A stretch of 64,000 bases of DNA, taken from Eopsaltria australis. Lineage: Eukaryota; Chordata; Aves; Passeriformes; Petroicidae. This document shows positions 24,705 to 36,010 of this stretch, in pieces (within the stretch, counting starts at the first letter, position 1; the number at the start of each line of letters is the position of its first letter). Location of the stretch: NCBI GenBank assembly GCA_034509425.1, contig JAVTVJ010000130.1, forward strand, positions 3,403,501-3,467,500, given 5' to 3'. Made by a program: the position numbers and the translations under genes. The notes below the pieces were generated by a model. The model did no database searches and was not told the DNA's origin. It saw only the letters and a list, made by a program, of their open reading frames with translations.

Positions 24705-25479
24705 TGCCGAGACATGAAAACTGTGAATTAAGCTGCTACAGAAAATCTACAGCTCATTTTAATAAACTGCAATGGCCCCAGCTACAAAATTCTCTGCTCC
24801 AGAGAAATCAGCTGGTGTGTGGAGACAAGCATGGCCAAAGAGAGTGGAAGAGTTTGAAATTCATTCTGTGACACCAACTGGAGACTTTTGTTCTAGATGA
24901 TAATCTCAGTTTTCTCAAAACCCATTATAATCAAAGTACAACTTAAACTACACTTCTTTCCTGGTGATGGCTCGGTGTCAGAGCGCTGTGAGTGATGGAT
25001 TAGCAATATTTGATTTCAGCTTCCAGGGCATTAATAATCATGGGAAATAGCTCTTATAAGCAGGGTTTCCTTGCCCACTGGCTGCTTTTCAGATCGTTAG
25101 GACAAAACCAACCTATAAATGCAGAAATTACATTTCAGCACAGCTCTGCCAGCTGGCCACACCATTATGCATGTAATTCCTTCTACTTGGGCTTCTCAGA
25201 AGGAAAAAAACCCAAATCCTAAATTGAATACATCTTAGGAATATCAATTTAATTAAGAGGAGATAAAGGCAGGAGGGTGTTTATTACCAGAACAGATTTC
25301 TACCTGCACTGCACTGACACACCTATGCTCATGTTTTGGTGTTTTCCAGTGGAAAGAACCTGTGCAATCTGTGCTGTGTCGTGGGGGACACCGGCACCAC
25401 AGGCACCTGAGTGAGCTGAGCAGAGGAGACAAAAACCTCACTCTGAGCTGCAGGAAAGGGAACAGATGGTGCAAACATT

Positions 25480-25493
25480 CACACACACACACA
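25480..25493. repeat. (CA)7 microsatellite
   Basis: Seven CA units. This is a short dinucleotide repeat. Confidence 0.9.
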
Positions 25494-28339
25494 AATTCAC
25501 ACCTCTTTATGACACAAGGTTACTTCCATGCTTCTGCTGAAGAGGGTTATGGCTGGAAACAGTCATTCTGGATTCTCCACTAAAACTACCTGGGAAAGGA
25601 CTGCAGCAGGTGAGGAGCTGAGGTGGAACAGGGGATGAGCCACGGGTGGGGTTCACAGGGAGCCACACACACAGAATCTCTCTCCACAAACTCAGACACA
25701 CCAGAGCTTCTCTCTAGCTCACTGAGCATCTCCACACACATCTCCAGAGTTCCTGCAGACCCCATGGAGCTGCTTGCTGGCACCAGCATGGCCCCACACA
25801 CACCAACAACAGCCCAGCACCCACAGATGCTCTATTTAAGAACATGTATGCAGACAGTTCTCTAGAAAGCACACCCTATAAATAAAACATGTTTAATAAC
25901 CCAAGAAAACCAAACAAAATAAATAAACCATGTTACTGACTGGCAACCTCCTCTGCAGAAGAATCTGTAAAACACTTTCCAGGCTTTGCAAAGTGCCTGC
26001 CTGCAAAATATTTTGCATGATACAGTGCTATTCCTTAAACAGCTGTGATGGCCCACATGGTGCAGCAGCTGACAAACTCCCTGCTGGACAGCTCTGCTGC
26101 TCTCCAAGCAAACCAGCTCAAACATCAGCTGGAGTCAGTGCTCCATTTTATAACTGCAAGGTATGATTTATTAGAAAAAAATAACTATTACTGTGTTTTC
26201 CTACTTGCTGGGGGTGTAGCCCCTGTGAGGTCAGGAATGCCAGGCCAGCTCACTGCCCAGCCTGGCAGATTCCCTACACACCATTAAGGGAAGCAGTGAA
26301 GCCTGATATTGCTGAGTGATGTTCCCACAGCTTTGTATTTCACTTCTGGACGCTCCTCTCACCTGCAGAATGGAGTGACCTGAGTCACACTGAGGTCTGA
26401 GCTTATTCTGGGTTTATTTCCAGCTTTGGATGAAAGGCTGAAGCCACCCTGTGCTGATGCTGAAAGGGATTGGGCAGCAGTCCTGCTCCTTCTTGCTGTG
26501 AGGAAAAGGGTGGGAGATGAGGGAAGGGGGTAAATAAATGTCAGGTCCCAGGCAGGCAGGAGGGAGATGTCCCCTTGGGATGCAGCACGAGTGCAGTCTT
26601 CTGAAAACCCCTCTGAAACGGCTCTAATCAGGCTCTGCAGCTGCCTCTGCAAAGGGGTTTCTCCATTTCAACTGCTCTGTGTGGGTGGGAGGCTCATTTC
26701 TGTAGGAAGGGCTGGCAGGATTGAAGCCAAGCTTGTAAGAAAGGCTTTCCAAAGTCAATTTGTTCTTCTCTGCCTTTTTATTATCTGTACAAAGCTGAGC
26801 ACGCAGGAGAAGAACCAAATCCAAATTCAGCATCAACTAATTTTTCTCAGGACAGACACTCCCTTTCATTAAAAAAAAAAAAAATCCCCTGTAATTCCAT
26901 CCATGCCACAATCTGGTGAATTACCAGAATGGATTCTGGATGGAAAGCTCCTACTTTGGAGCAAGCCCTCATTGTTGGCTTCCTTGCCATGCATGCACAC
27001 AGCTTTGCCTTGTTGCACAGCCAGGAATGCTGCTGGATCTGTTTGTCCTGCTCTCCCCCCAGAACTCAGCCACTCTTCAAATGGATCTGTAAGTGCCAAC
27101 AGGTGGGAAGGGGTGTGGGGAGGCAGAGGCTGCCAAGGTGCTCCAAAGGACCATCTGTGTGGGTATGGAATGCACAATCCCAGCCAACAGCACCAGAACA
27201 TCTGTCTGCCTCCAGCTCCTCACCTCCTGCAAAGGTTACGCACCATCGCCGTGCCAGCTGTGCCAGGCGCTAGCTTGACACAAAACACCCCAGCAGCAGC
27301 CTGAGGGGACATATTTTTGTTGTCTTTAGCCATTCTAAAAACATAAAATTCTGCCTAATTGAAAGCTACAGTGCCCTCCCACTTCTCCCTGCACAGGAGA
27401 TGTTACTGGGGTCAATCAGGTGTTGATGAGGCTTTCCCTTGTGGCTGCAGGACCACACTCCACACAGCAGTGGTTCATACTGTGTGCTCTGCCTTGTGTA
27501 AATCTTGAGATCATACAGCCAGCCAGATTTCCCAACAAAAATATTGAATGAGGGAGATTAATACTATTAACACTCTATCAATCACACTTGGAAACCCACA
27601 GAGTAACACAGAGACAACAATTCCCCCATGCTCCTCATGAATTTTACTATAAATAAATGGAAGTTTCCCACTGCACACTGTTTCCAAGACTGCTGCTAAC
27701 TCTGGCATTTTTTATATTCCTCTGAGTAACCAGTGCCGAAATCTTCTCTATCTTTACCAGCAACCAAAGCAGCAGCCACAGAGCAATCCTCAACCTTGTC
27801 ACCACAATGACTAAGCCAAACCCCAAGACTTTCAGACAATTCCTTTGGCTAAATCCCAGAGTTCCATCTCTTCAAAACTGCACTTGGCTTCTTGCCAACT
27901 GTGTTCCCTGCTCAAAAGAGGGCAAGGAACAAGGAGGAAGTTCTTCCATGTTTCAGGTTGAGTCCAGCAGCCCCGTGGATGCTCCCTGGCTGTCAGCATA
28001 GGAAGCTGAGCCATGTGAGCATGGTCAGAAGTGTTTCCCAGGTGGCATTTGAGAGGAGAAAGCTGTTCAGTTATCTCTCTGAAGGTTTAGGTCATTCTTA
28101 TGTTTGAACATCATGATCTTTAAATGTGTTTTGTTAGGACTTTATGGCCTTTTGAGGGAATACTTGGAGGAGGTACCACCCATGGAACGGGACCTTCATC
28201 TCAGAGCCAACCTTGAAATGTGCCTCCTCTCCACATGACATTTTTAATTCCTAAAAGCCACACTCACTGCCATTTTTATGAGGCTTTTTGATGCCTGCTT
28301 GTAACTCCCAAGCCTTTCCAGGTTCCCTCCCCCATCCCT

Positions 28340-28650
28340 CATCCCCAACAAGCTGCCCACCAAGCGGCACTGCCGCGGTTGGTGCGGCCGCGCTCACGCC
28401 CTGCCAGGCTCTGCTTTCCAGGGTTTGTTTTTTACACCGGCCACTGGTAAATGAGACTGGTGTGACAGACCAGTGGCTGGATAATGAGTTCATTCTCCAG
28501 ACCCACCGAGAGCAAGGTGCTTCCCTGGCCCATCTGTTCTCACGGCACGGCTCCGGGAACGCCGTTTGTAAAGAGAGCGGCGAACGCCCGGCGGAGCCGC
28601 TGATGTGCAATAGACCCCGGGTTGACGGCCCCTGCAACACACACTGCAAA
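28340..28650. promoter_or_regulatory. Small CpG cluster, candidate regulatory element
   Basis: CpG is rare across the window, yet I count 22 CpG dinucleotides between about 28364 and 28626, including a NotI-type GCGGCCGC at 28384-28391. Local retention of CpG usually means the DNA is unmethylated in the germline, as at promoters, exons or active enhancers. The block also holds a 12-base inverted repeat (28437-28448 with 28469-28480). The 143-codon plus frame over it (28288-28719) has no recognisable domain. No TATA box or transcription start is evident. The function (orphan CpG island, enhancer or unrecognised exon) is unresolved. Confidence 0.45.
28437..28480. repeat. Inverted repeat, 12-bp arms, 20-bp spacer
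   Basis: CCGGCCACTGGT (28437-28448) matches the reverse complement of ACCAGTGGCTGG (28469-28480) at 11 of 12 bases. The inner eight bases CCACTGGT/ACCAGTGG are perfect. It lies inside the CpG cluster. Confidence 0.85.
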
Positions 28651-31600
28651 CCTTCCTCAGCTGAAAAATGGCAAGAGACCGAGCACTGGGATTACTTCAG
28701 AGCCATTGGAAATGCTTAAACTGGAGGGGAAAAAAAAAACAACACAAAAAACAGACAGGAAGAAAGCCTCTAGAAGGCTGAAATGAATCTTGTGGCAAAC
28801 ACATTGCACATGCACAGTGCCCTCCCTCGGCCACCTCTATTTCCTCCAGGTTTTCTATAAGAAATAAAAGCTCCAAGAGAGTCACAGGTCTATAAACAGA
28901 AGTGGTCAAAAGTCAAAGCAAAGATCTAGAGAGACTAGAACAAGAAATGATGCTTTAAAAAACCAAGCAAGGAAGTTTATCCAGCCTTGACTGAAACTGG
29001 CACACCTGACCTCAAAAAGGAAAAAAACAGCTAAAAAGCCTAGGCACCATCTGCAAATATTTTTAGAGGCAAGAAAAACTGGTACCAACTTCAATTTGGA
29101 GAAAGGATGAATAAAAAGTGATGGGGTATTTGTCTACTTGAATAATGAGTAATTTAATGACGATAGTGTGGGCTCTGTAATGTCTCACCTCCTCAGTAAG
29201 AAGTGTGGCAGCAGATGACTGACAACACCATGTTTCAAATTGCTTTAAAAAAAACAAACCCTTTGTTTTTAAACACATTGTCCTACAGAACTTGCAGCTG
29301 GTTGACATGAACAAGGGGCAGATATGAGTGATTCATTAATGCCTTGAGGCTGATGAAGGTCAGGAGAACATCCTCCCTCACATCCAACAGGACACTGGAA
29401 CAATGAACTCTCACGGTCAGGTTGGGATATGAGCCAGCTATTAGCAGACAGAGCTTGCTCCAGGTAAATCCTTCCACAGCTGCCTATTATCCCCATCACA
29501 TTATTCCTCCTGTCAGAGGCAGCACTGTCCATGCAGATCACAGGTGCAATCCAGTATGGAAATCCTATTTAGTTGTGCAATACATTACTGTCTTCTCCCT
29601 GGCTGTACTCGTGTCTGAATTAAACTGTAATATCTCATGGCTGGAACCTTTGCTTTAATTCATACTGAAGACCCCTCACACAATCTATGTGCTGAACAAA
29701 GTAGTAAATTCACCCTAACATCTTTATGCTTTCCCATAGTCTTTAAATCATTCATATCCAGACTTTCTGTGTGTTCTGGATTGGGTGGAAATGTTTCTAG
29801 CACATAATTTTCCATTAATGGTTTTGGGGAATGAACTCTTTGAAGAGAAAGCTCTGTCCTTTAATCACTGGGCAAAAGAGCAATGCCCACACTTCACTGC
29901 TGCAGGATGAGCCTGGAAAAGCCCCCAGGCTCTGAGCTGTCCTGGAGTGAGGTCCCTCTAAGCACTGGCTGGAATCGGGCACTGAATACATCCCTAGGGA
30001 AGAACACACACTGCAAATAGGTGGCTGGTGGGGTGGCATTTCCCTCCCTTCACCAGTGTCTTTCCCCTGTATGGGCAAAGAAGCCTGGAAAAGACCCCTT
30101 TCTGCCACAAGATGAGCTTCTGTGAGTGAAACCCTCCAGATGGGCTCCCCTCTAACACCAAATGCAATTATTCACCAAGACTTGATACAACTTTGAAAGC
30201 AAGTTTAAGAACAGGAGTTAAGGGGGGTGAACAACAGAGCTGCACATAGGAAACCAAAGACTCACTGCACCTGATTTGTGAGACATCTCCCAAAATCAGC
30301 TTCACTGAGACACAGCATGCCAAGGTAAAAACCACCACTGAGTACAGCAGAATGTAATAAAAGCACATTAAGGGGTTTGGCAGGGCTCTCTAAAATTCAA
30401 AAAAGGTTCACGTTTGCAAGGACCCTGCACACCAAGACACTGCAGCCTTTAGGGTATCAATGACACTGACTGTGCCTCTCTTTTGACAACTGCATTTTTC
30501 TCCATGAGCTCTTTTTCCTCTGTGGGTCCAAACCAGAACTAGAAGGTCCCATAAGCACTGATACAGAGGCTGAAGGAGAGAGGGGGTGGTTATACTGTGA
30601 AATCCCTCAAGCTGAGCTTTATCAAACGTGTTTATCAAGGATACAAAGCCCCCTGTGAGGAAAAGCCTCTCTGCTTCTTGGAGGTCTGCACAGGCAGCTC
30701 TGGAGTCACCTGCCACCACTGACCATGAACTGCCATACCAAGAGCTGACAGAGGCAGGGTCCACAAGGCAAAATTCTCCTTTAGAGACTCCAGCTCCCTG
30801 CATGCCTAAGAGAAGGGATTGCACCAGCAGCTGACTGGAAATTCATCCAAAATTCTCACTGTTTCTTTCAGTCAAATATTGTTTCCAATCTTGTAGGGCT
30901 AAGGAACATTTTGTTGAAAGCACAGAAACCTGCTTTTGAAGTAGGAGAATATAGAACAGCACAGTGCCACTCTGTGAATTGCTTCCTTAGGTATACCAAA
31001 TTTCTGGCCTGAGTCCAGCCTCTCAGACACAATGGGTTCTCTCCAGTGCCATGTGTTACCACAGGTCTCTCCCTTCTTCTGAACCTGCTCTGAGGGTTTG
31101 TCCTCCTGCAGTGCTCTCCAGCTGCTCCCAGCTGCTGCCTCCAGCCTCTGACCTTTCGGAGGCTACCTGGGAAATCCCACATTTGGTAAGAGACTTTTGA
31201 AAGCAAACAGTTTACATATGATTAATTCTTCCTGCAGACCTAAAAAAAAAACCTCCTTCCTGATTAACAAAGGTCACTGAATCTCAAAAGTTTATGGCAG
31301 ACACTTCAAATATGTTACAACCCTCCTCTAAATAAAAGAAGTAAACCAAAACTGGGTTTGTCTGGAGAAAATAGATGTGGCAGAAGAAAAGGCAAGAAGC
31401 TGGGTAGGTACAAACTGGAAAACTGATAGAGGAGCAGCTGTGGGTTAACCTCAAGAGCTGGAGAGGAATAGGGCAGGACCTCTTGCCAGAGCAACACCCA
31501 GACACAGAGAAATAATCCTATATCCTAACAGTGAGTGCTGCTGGAGGTGCTGTTGCAGTCACTGTGTAGTGGGATATTCTCTGAGTGCTCTGAGGTTGCA

Positions 31601-33769
31601 CTTTCTCCATGAAAGAGCCTATGAAAACATGAAGAGGGAATCCTCAGTCATCTTCCTGCATGTTCACATTACACCATTCTCTATTAGGCAGCCATGACTT
31701 TGCTAACCTGACTGATCCATAATTCATAACTATTATCCATGCTCCATAATTACAGTGTTAATATTTGGGTAATTTAGAAGTACCTTTCTCCAGCAGAGTT
31801 CAGCCAGTACCACTGAATAATGCACAATTTAAGTGGTTACGAACAAAAACTATTCTTTTCCCTCCCCATTCATACCTCCAAAATGTTTTCAAAATATTAG
31901 GGAAAACAGGAATTTGAAGAGGGAATCTCATTACTTCAAGGCAGAATTAAAAAATTATGAATTGCATAATGCCCAATTTATCAATCAAAGGCAACTCTGC
32001 AGTACAGACACACTGAAAGCCCTTCACTCTCTAATCACTAATAGGTAACACTATCAAATTCAGCCCTACACTCTATTAGAATTGCAGTAGAAAAGCACTT
32101 AGTGTAATGCCCAAAGACAGCTCACCAAATACTGCTCACTTGGCTCAAAGACAAGGCTGGAGTTGTTAATAATTTGAAAGCTTCTTCAACCAGCATTATG
32201 CTTTATCAATATGCCCAGAAAATGAAATAAATTTCTACACACAATTTCTGTAGATTAAAAAAAACAAATCTCACTTGTATTCAGCCCAAGAACTGTGACT
32301 TTTCCCCAGATTTGTGAATTACCCGTGGATGTCTTGCTGTCCCAGCTGCAGAGCCCATCATCTCCCAGTTGCAAACCGCAGGAATCATTTCCATCCCTTC
32401 CTTCTGATCACATTAATTTCAGGCTTGCTTATAGCAGGATTTTTTTTTATGTCCTCATTTTCTTACTCCTCATTTTCCCATCAGTCTCCCAAGCACCACA
32501 AATGTACAGTGTTGGCAGGGCAGCAATGAACTTCATCCAATCTTCTCTCTCAGTTGAGCCTTCTTTCCTTGACCTCCTCCACGGGAAGGACAGGCAGAGA
32601 CACCAAACCTCTGTGACCAGTGCTCATGTCCTCTCTTTTCATGACATTTTCAACCTCAAACTTCAGATTTTCTAGGGTTTTCTTACTCTCCAGAGTAAAT
32701 ACCACTGACAAAGCCTTGCTGTAAAGCACCCAGAGCTGGAGCAGAACCACCCAGCTGCAGGCAGCAGCCCAGTTGTGATAGGGGGGGATGTAGCAAACAC
32801 CGAGTTTACACACAGACAGAGACACTGTGAGCTGGTGACAAGTAGTACAAAGACTTACTTGATGCAAAGACAGAATGACTGCATTGCTTATGTCAAAAAA
32901 AGATCAGTGAAGCATAACAACAGAGCATTCTGCATGCTACACACACCGCATAAAGCACAAAAAATACTCTTCATGTTTCCTGCGCTTTTCTAGCCTGGTT
33001 TCTCAGGAAAAAAACAAGAGCTGTGCAATTGTTCTGTCACTCATTGCTTCCCCAAATAACTTTTGAACTTGTTGGCTGATCTCAGGTTTGACAGATAGGC
33101 TGAGGCCTCAAAGGGATCACATTCCTATCAGATGCGTGAAAATAATAGAGACTCAAACCGGGGCCTTTGCCAAGCTGCCCCCCGCGCCGTGCCTGCCTCT
33201 GCTCTGAACCTCAGGGGTACCAATTAGCCCACGAGCCAGAGCAGCTCTGTGGAGCAGGGAACAGCTGAGGGAATGCTCACTTACATCTTCAGACAATGCT
33301 CCCAGCAAACACAATGGTGTGAGCACTCTCTGGCCACGGGACGCGCCGAGAGGGCTCAGCACTCCAACCACTGGGCACAGAAAGGTGAGAGCTCAGATCC
33401 ATCCTCCTCCAAGCACAAAAATGCACAGCAGAACCCCAAAATGCCCGTGCTGGCAGCCCAAGCTGGCCTTGGTGTGTTTGGTGCTTACTGTGCCCTCAAA
33501 CCCCACGTCACTGACGTGGCACCTGTGAGCTCCCATGTGCTGTTGGTGCCAATACCCCAAGGATTGCCCTGTCCCCCCAAGGCTCTCCAATAAATGGCAT
33601 TTCCTTCCTCACCCTCACCCTCCCCTGCCTATCCCTGAGATATGCAAACAGCGATTCAACCTCTGAGCTCCTAAAGCACTTGTGCATTTTCTTGCTGGCA
33701 TCACCAAAAAAACAGATAAGCATTGCCTGGCAAAGAGTAAGATTTCTGTTCAGTTTTAAGGGGAGCTGT
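28651..33769. other. Unique non-coding sequence
   Basis: No gene is supportable. The largest open frame is 138 codons (30408-30824, minus), with no recognised domain or retroviral motif. A minor CpG-bearing patch lies at 33175-33360 ('ccccgcgccgtgcc', 'cacgggacgcgccgag'). No transposon was recognised. Confidence 0.7.
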
Positions 33770-34040
33770 GTATGACAGGGAAGCTACAGGACTCTCATTC
33801 TAATAGCCAATGCTGCTAATTAAAACTGTTTTGGAAGATCTGCAGCCAGCATATAAATCACCCCTCTATATGCTATAAATAAGAGGCAGATACGGAATTG
33901 AATAGCTCCCATTTGTCAACGGAATGAAGAGATTTGATTGTGTCTTTTTGAATAATAAATCCAGACATACCTAGCAGGGCACGGAGAGTTGCTCCAAGTG
34001 TCTCTTTTATCAAACAACAATGATTATATTATAGGGTTTG
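33770..34040. promoter_or_regulatory. AT-rich candidate conserved regulatory block
   Basis: This is unique, non-repetitive AT-rich sequence. It includes 'gctaattaaaactg', 'tatatgctataaataagagg', 'catttgtcaacgg' (CATTTG E-box-like, TGTCAA), 'tatcaaacaacaatg' (SOX-like ACAATG) and 'tgaataataaatcc'. The texture, long non-repetitive runs with isolated CpG and homeodomain/SOX words, suggests a conserved non-coding element. This is inference only. Confidence 0.25.
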
Positions 34041-35739
34041 CATTATGGGCCATCATCCATTTCTCTTGTTTTCTCATTTATCGCTGACATCCTCCCTCCC
34101 AGATGAAACATTTTGCTCTGCACAGAATGTGTTCATGCAAAGATCTCAGGAGCCAGGCAGGAGCAAACTACTGAGTCTCCTGATGCAGTGTGCACCCACC
34201 AGGACGTATCACAGAGCAGAAGGGGGTTTTGTAGGGAAACTGAGCTGTGGAAGCTTAAATGCACAGGTTTTACACCCTATCCTTTTTTCAACAGCACCTT
34301 CTTTAGGACACTCAAAATGCACTGGGTATCAGACAGAGCAGAGTCACATCATTCATATTGGCACTGGATGACCATTTATAAAAATAATGTAGAGAACCAA
34401 GGATAAAATCCTGGAGATCATCTTATAACATCACTGAACAATGGAAACTCCAAAGGCATCCACACACAAGAAGCAGATTCTTAATAATAATATTAATAAC
34501 AATAATAAAAATAATAATACCTCACTCCTGTGCAGAAATCTCTTTTCAACCATGAACACTACATTCCACTCACAGCCACCATGTCTTTCTCACTGGAAAA
34601 GAAACAAACAAATGGGCACCAATTAGAAAAGGGCATTTATTAATGCTAAGTTCAGAGTAGCTTCAAATCTTGCACATGCACTCATAAAACAGAAGATTTA
34701 GGATTCCCTGTCACACAGAAGGCTGCAGAAGGTTAATTGAGTTCACTGCAGAAGTATCATTACCTCTATAACACACCTAAGGAAAAAAGCACAGCAGTCA
34801 GGTTATGAAGATAGATTTATTTTAAGCCTTTAAAACTATTTATCAAATTTCTGCCCTCTAACAGGATGAGGATTCCTCTTGCTTTGTCCCTAAATTCCAG
34901 TGCAGCTGAACAGCAACTTCCACAGCATTCCTCCGACTGTGGGTGTCACAGCTTCCCAAAAAGAGATACCCTTGTCCCACCCACTGATAGACTGAGACAG
35001 AAGTCGTGACCTCTGGCATCTACTCCCATTTTCCCAAAGGAAAAGCATTCTCTGGCATGGACCACGGGATTTCCTCTCCCCTGCTGAAGGAGCAGCTGCT
35101 GCCTGGATCAGAGTGAAAGCAGCTCAAGGGGCTGCAGAGAAATTCCTATGGGCTGTGCCTTTATCTTTGATTCTTCTGGGGCTTAAAGTGGGGAGAAACA
35201 AAGGGGAAATCTTCCCATTTGGGACCCCCCTCATCCTCCCTCCCAAAACAGCAACTGCCCACAGTCCCCTCAATGCCACTGGGACAAACAGCATCCCTGT
35301 AGCCTGCTCCTCACCTGCCCAGGCTGCTAAAGCTTTGACCTAGGTGTGCTTATTTTACCAACAGTAACCGTAAATCGGGATGATTTTATTATTTTGGGGT
35401 TATGTTTACCAATAAAAAGGAAAAGACAGCACGGGCTTAAAGAATTTGATGGCTACGCATTGATTTTGAAATCCCAGCCTGCCTCCCGAGGTGCTCACCT
35501 GGCTGCCTGCCCTCCCCTTGCTCCCTGGAGTTTCTGAGCCTAAATAATGTCCTGGGCACCACAAGCCATGGCTCCCATGCCACCAGCTCTGCAAAGACTT
35601 TGCAGTCACTGTTTAGTGCCCGATGATGACACAAAAGCTACTGCAGAGCATTTCACAACGCAGACACAGAGCACAAAGCAGGCAGATGGGACTCCGCACA
35701 AAGAGGATAAAACATCATTTTAACAAAATCCATTTGTTC
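34041..35739. other. Unique non-coding sequence
   Basis: No gene is visible and the frames reach only 108 codons. It holds an AAT-rich simple repeat at 34481-34519. Confidence 0.7.
34481..34519. repeat. (AAT)n imperfect repeat
   Basis: Trinucleotide AAT/ATA repeat with interruptions. It translates to an Asn run in one frame, which is an artefact. Confidence 0.9.
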
Positions 35740-36010
35740 GGCTGACCCGAACTTGAAATTAAGGTGTTAAACTCCAAGACAAAGAGGATTTCTGATTGGC
35801 AGCCAGTGATGTCAGCCCTGTGCCAATTACGGAGGGAATTCATGTGGCTGCCTTTAAAAAGAAATAATTCCCTCTCTGATACAGCAATAAGACTTTGTAG
35901 ACAGCCCATTTGCCGGGGATTACGCGGCACTTCTCAGGTAGTTAAAGTCACTGAGCCTTTTGACCTTGTGCCTCCTAACACCACTGGAGGCACAATCACC
36001 CAGGGACACG
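35740..36010. promoter_or_regulatory. Candidate conserved regulatory block with paired CCAAT/NFI-like sites
   Basis: ATTGGCA (35795-35801) and TGCCAAT (35821-35827) face each other across 19 bases. The spacer carries 'gtgatgtcag' (CRE-like). Further on are 'ggaattcatgtggctgcc', 'gccggggattacgcggcac' and TGACCTTG (35961-35968, the complement of a nuclear-receptor CAAGGTCA half-site). The sequence is unique and retains scattered CpG. It looks like enhancer-type DNA, but activity cannot be read from sequence. Confidence 0.3.

Larger units (their letters stand above)
22087..28339. other. Unique non-coding sequence
   Basis: No gene is supportable and the largest open frames are 138 codons or shorter. 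Landmarks are an A12 run near 22611-22622, a strong pyrimidine-AG (splice-acceptor-like) stretch at 23956-23975, an AT-rich patch at 24634-24704, a (CA)7 run at 25480-25493, and an A run near 26871-26884. Nothing resembles a tRNA, snRNA or retrocopy. Confidence 0.7.

Noticed and set aside
28288..28719. 143-codon frame over the CpG cluster
   Set aside because: CpG and GC content reduce stops; the peptide matches no family I know and the start lies outside the CpG-rich part.
30408..30824. 138-codon minus-strand frame considered as retroviral gag remnant
   Set aside because: No gag, protease or reverse-transcriptase motif; no LTR pair found nearby.
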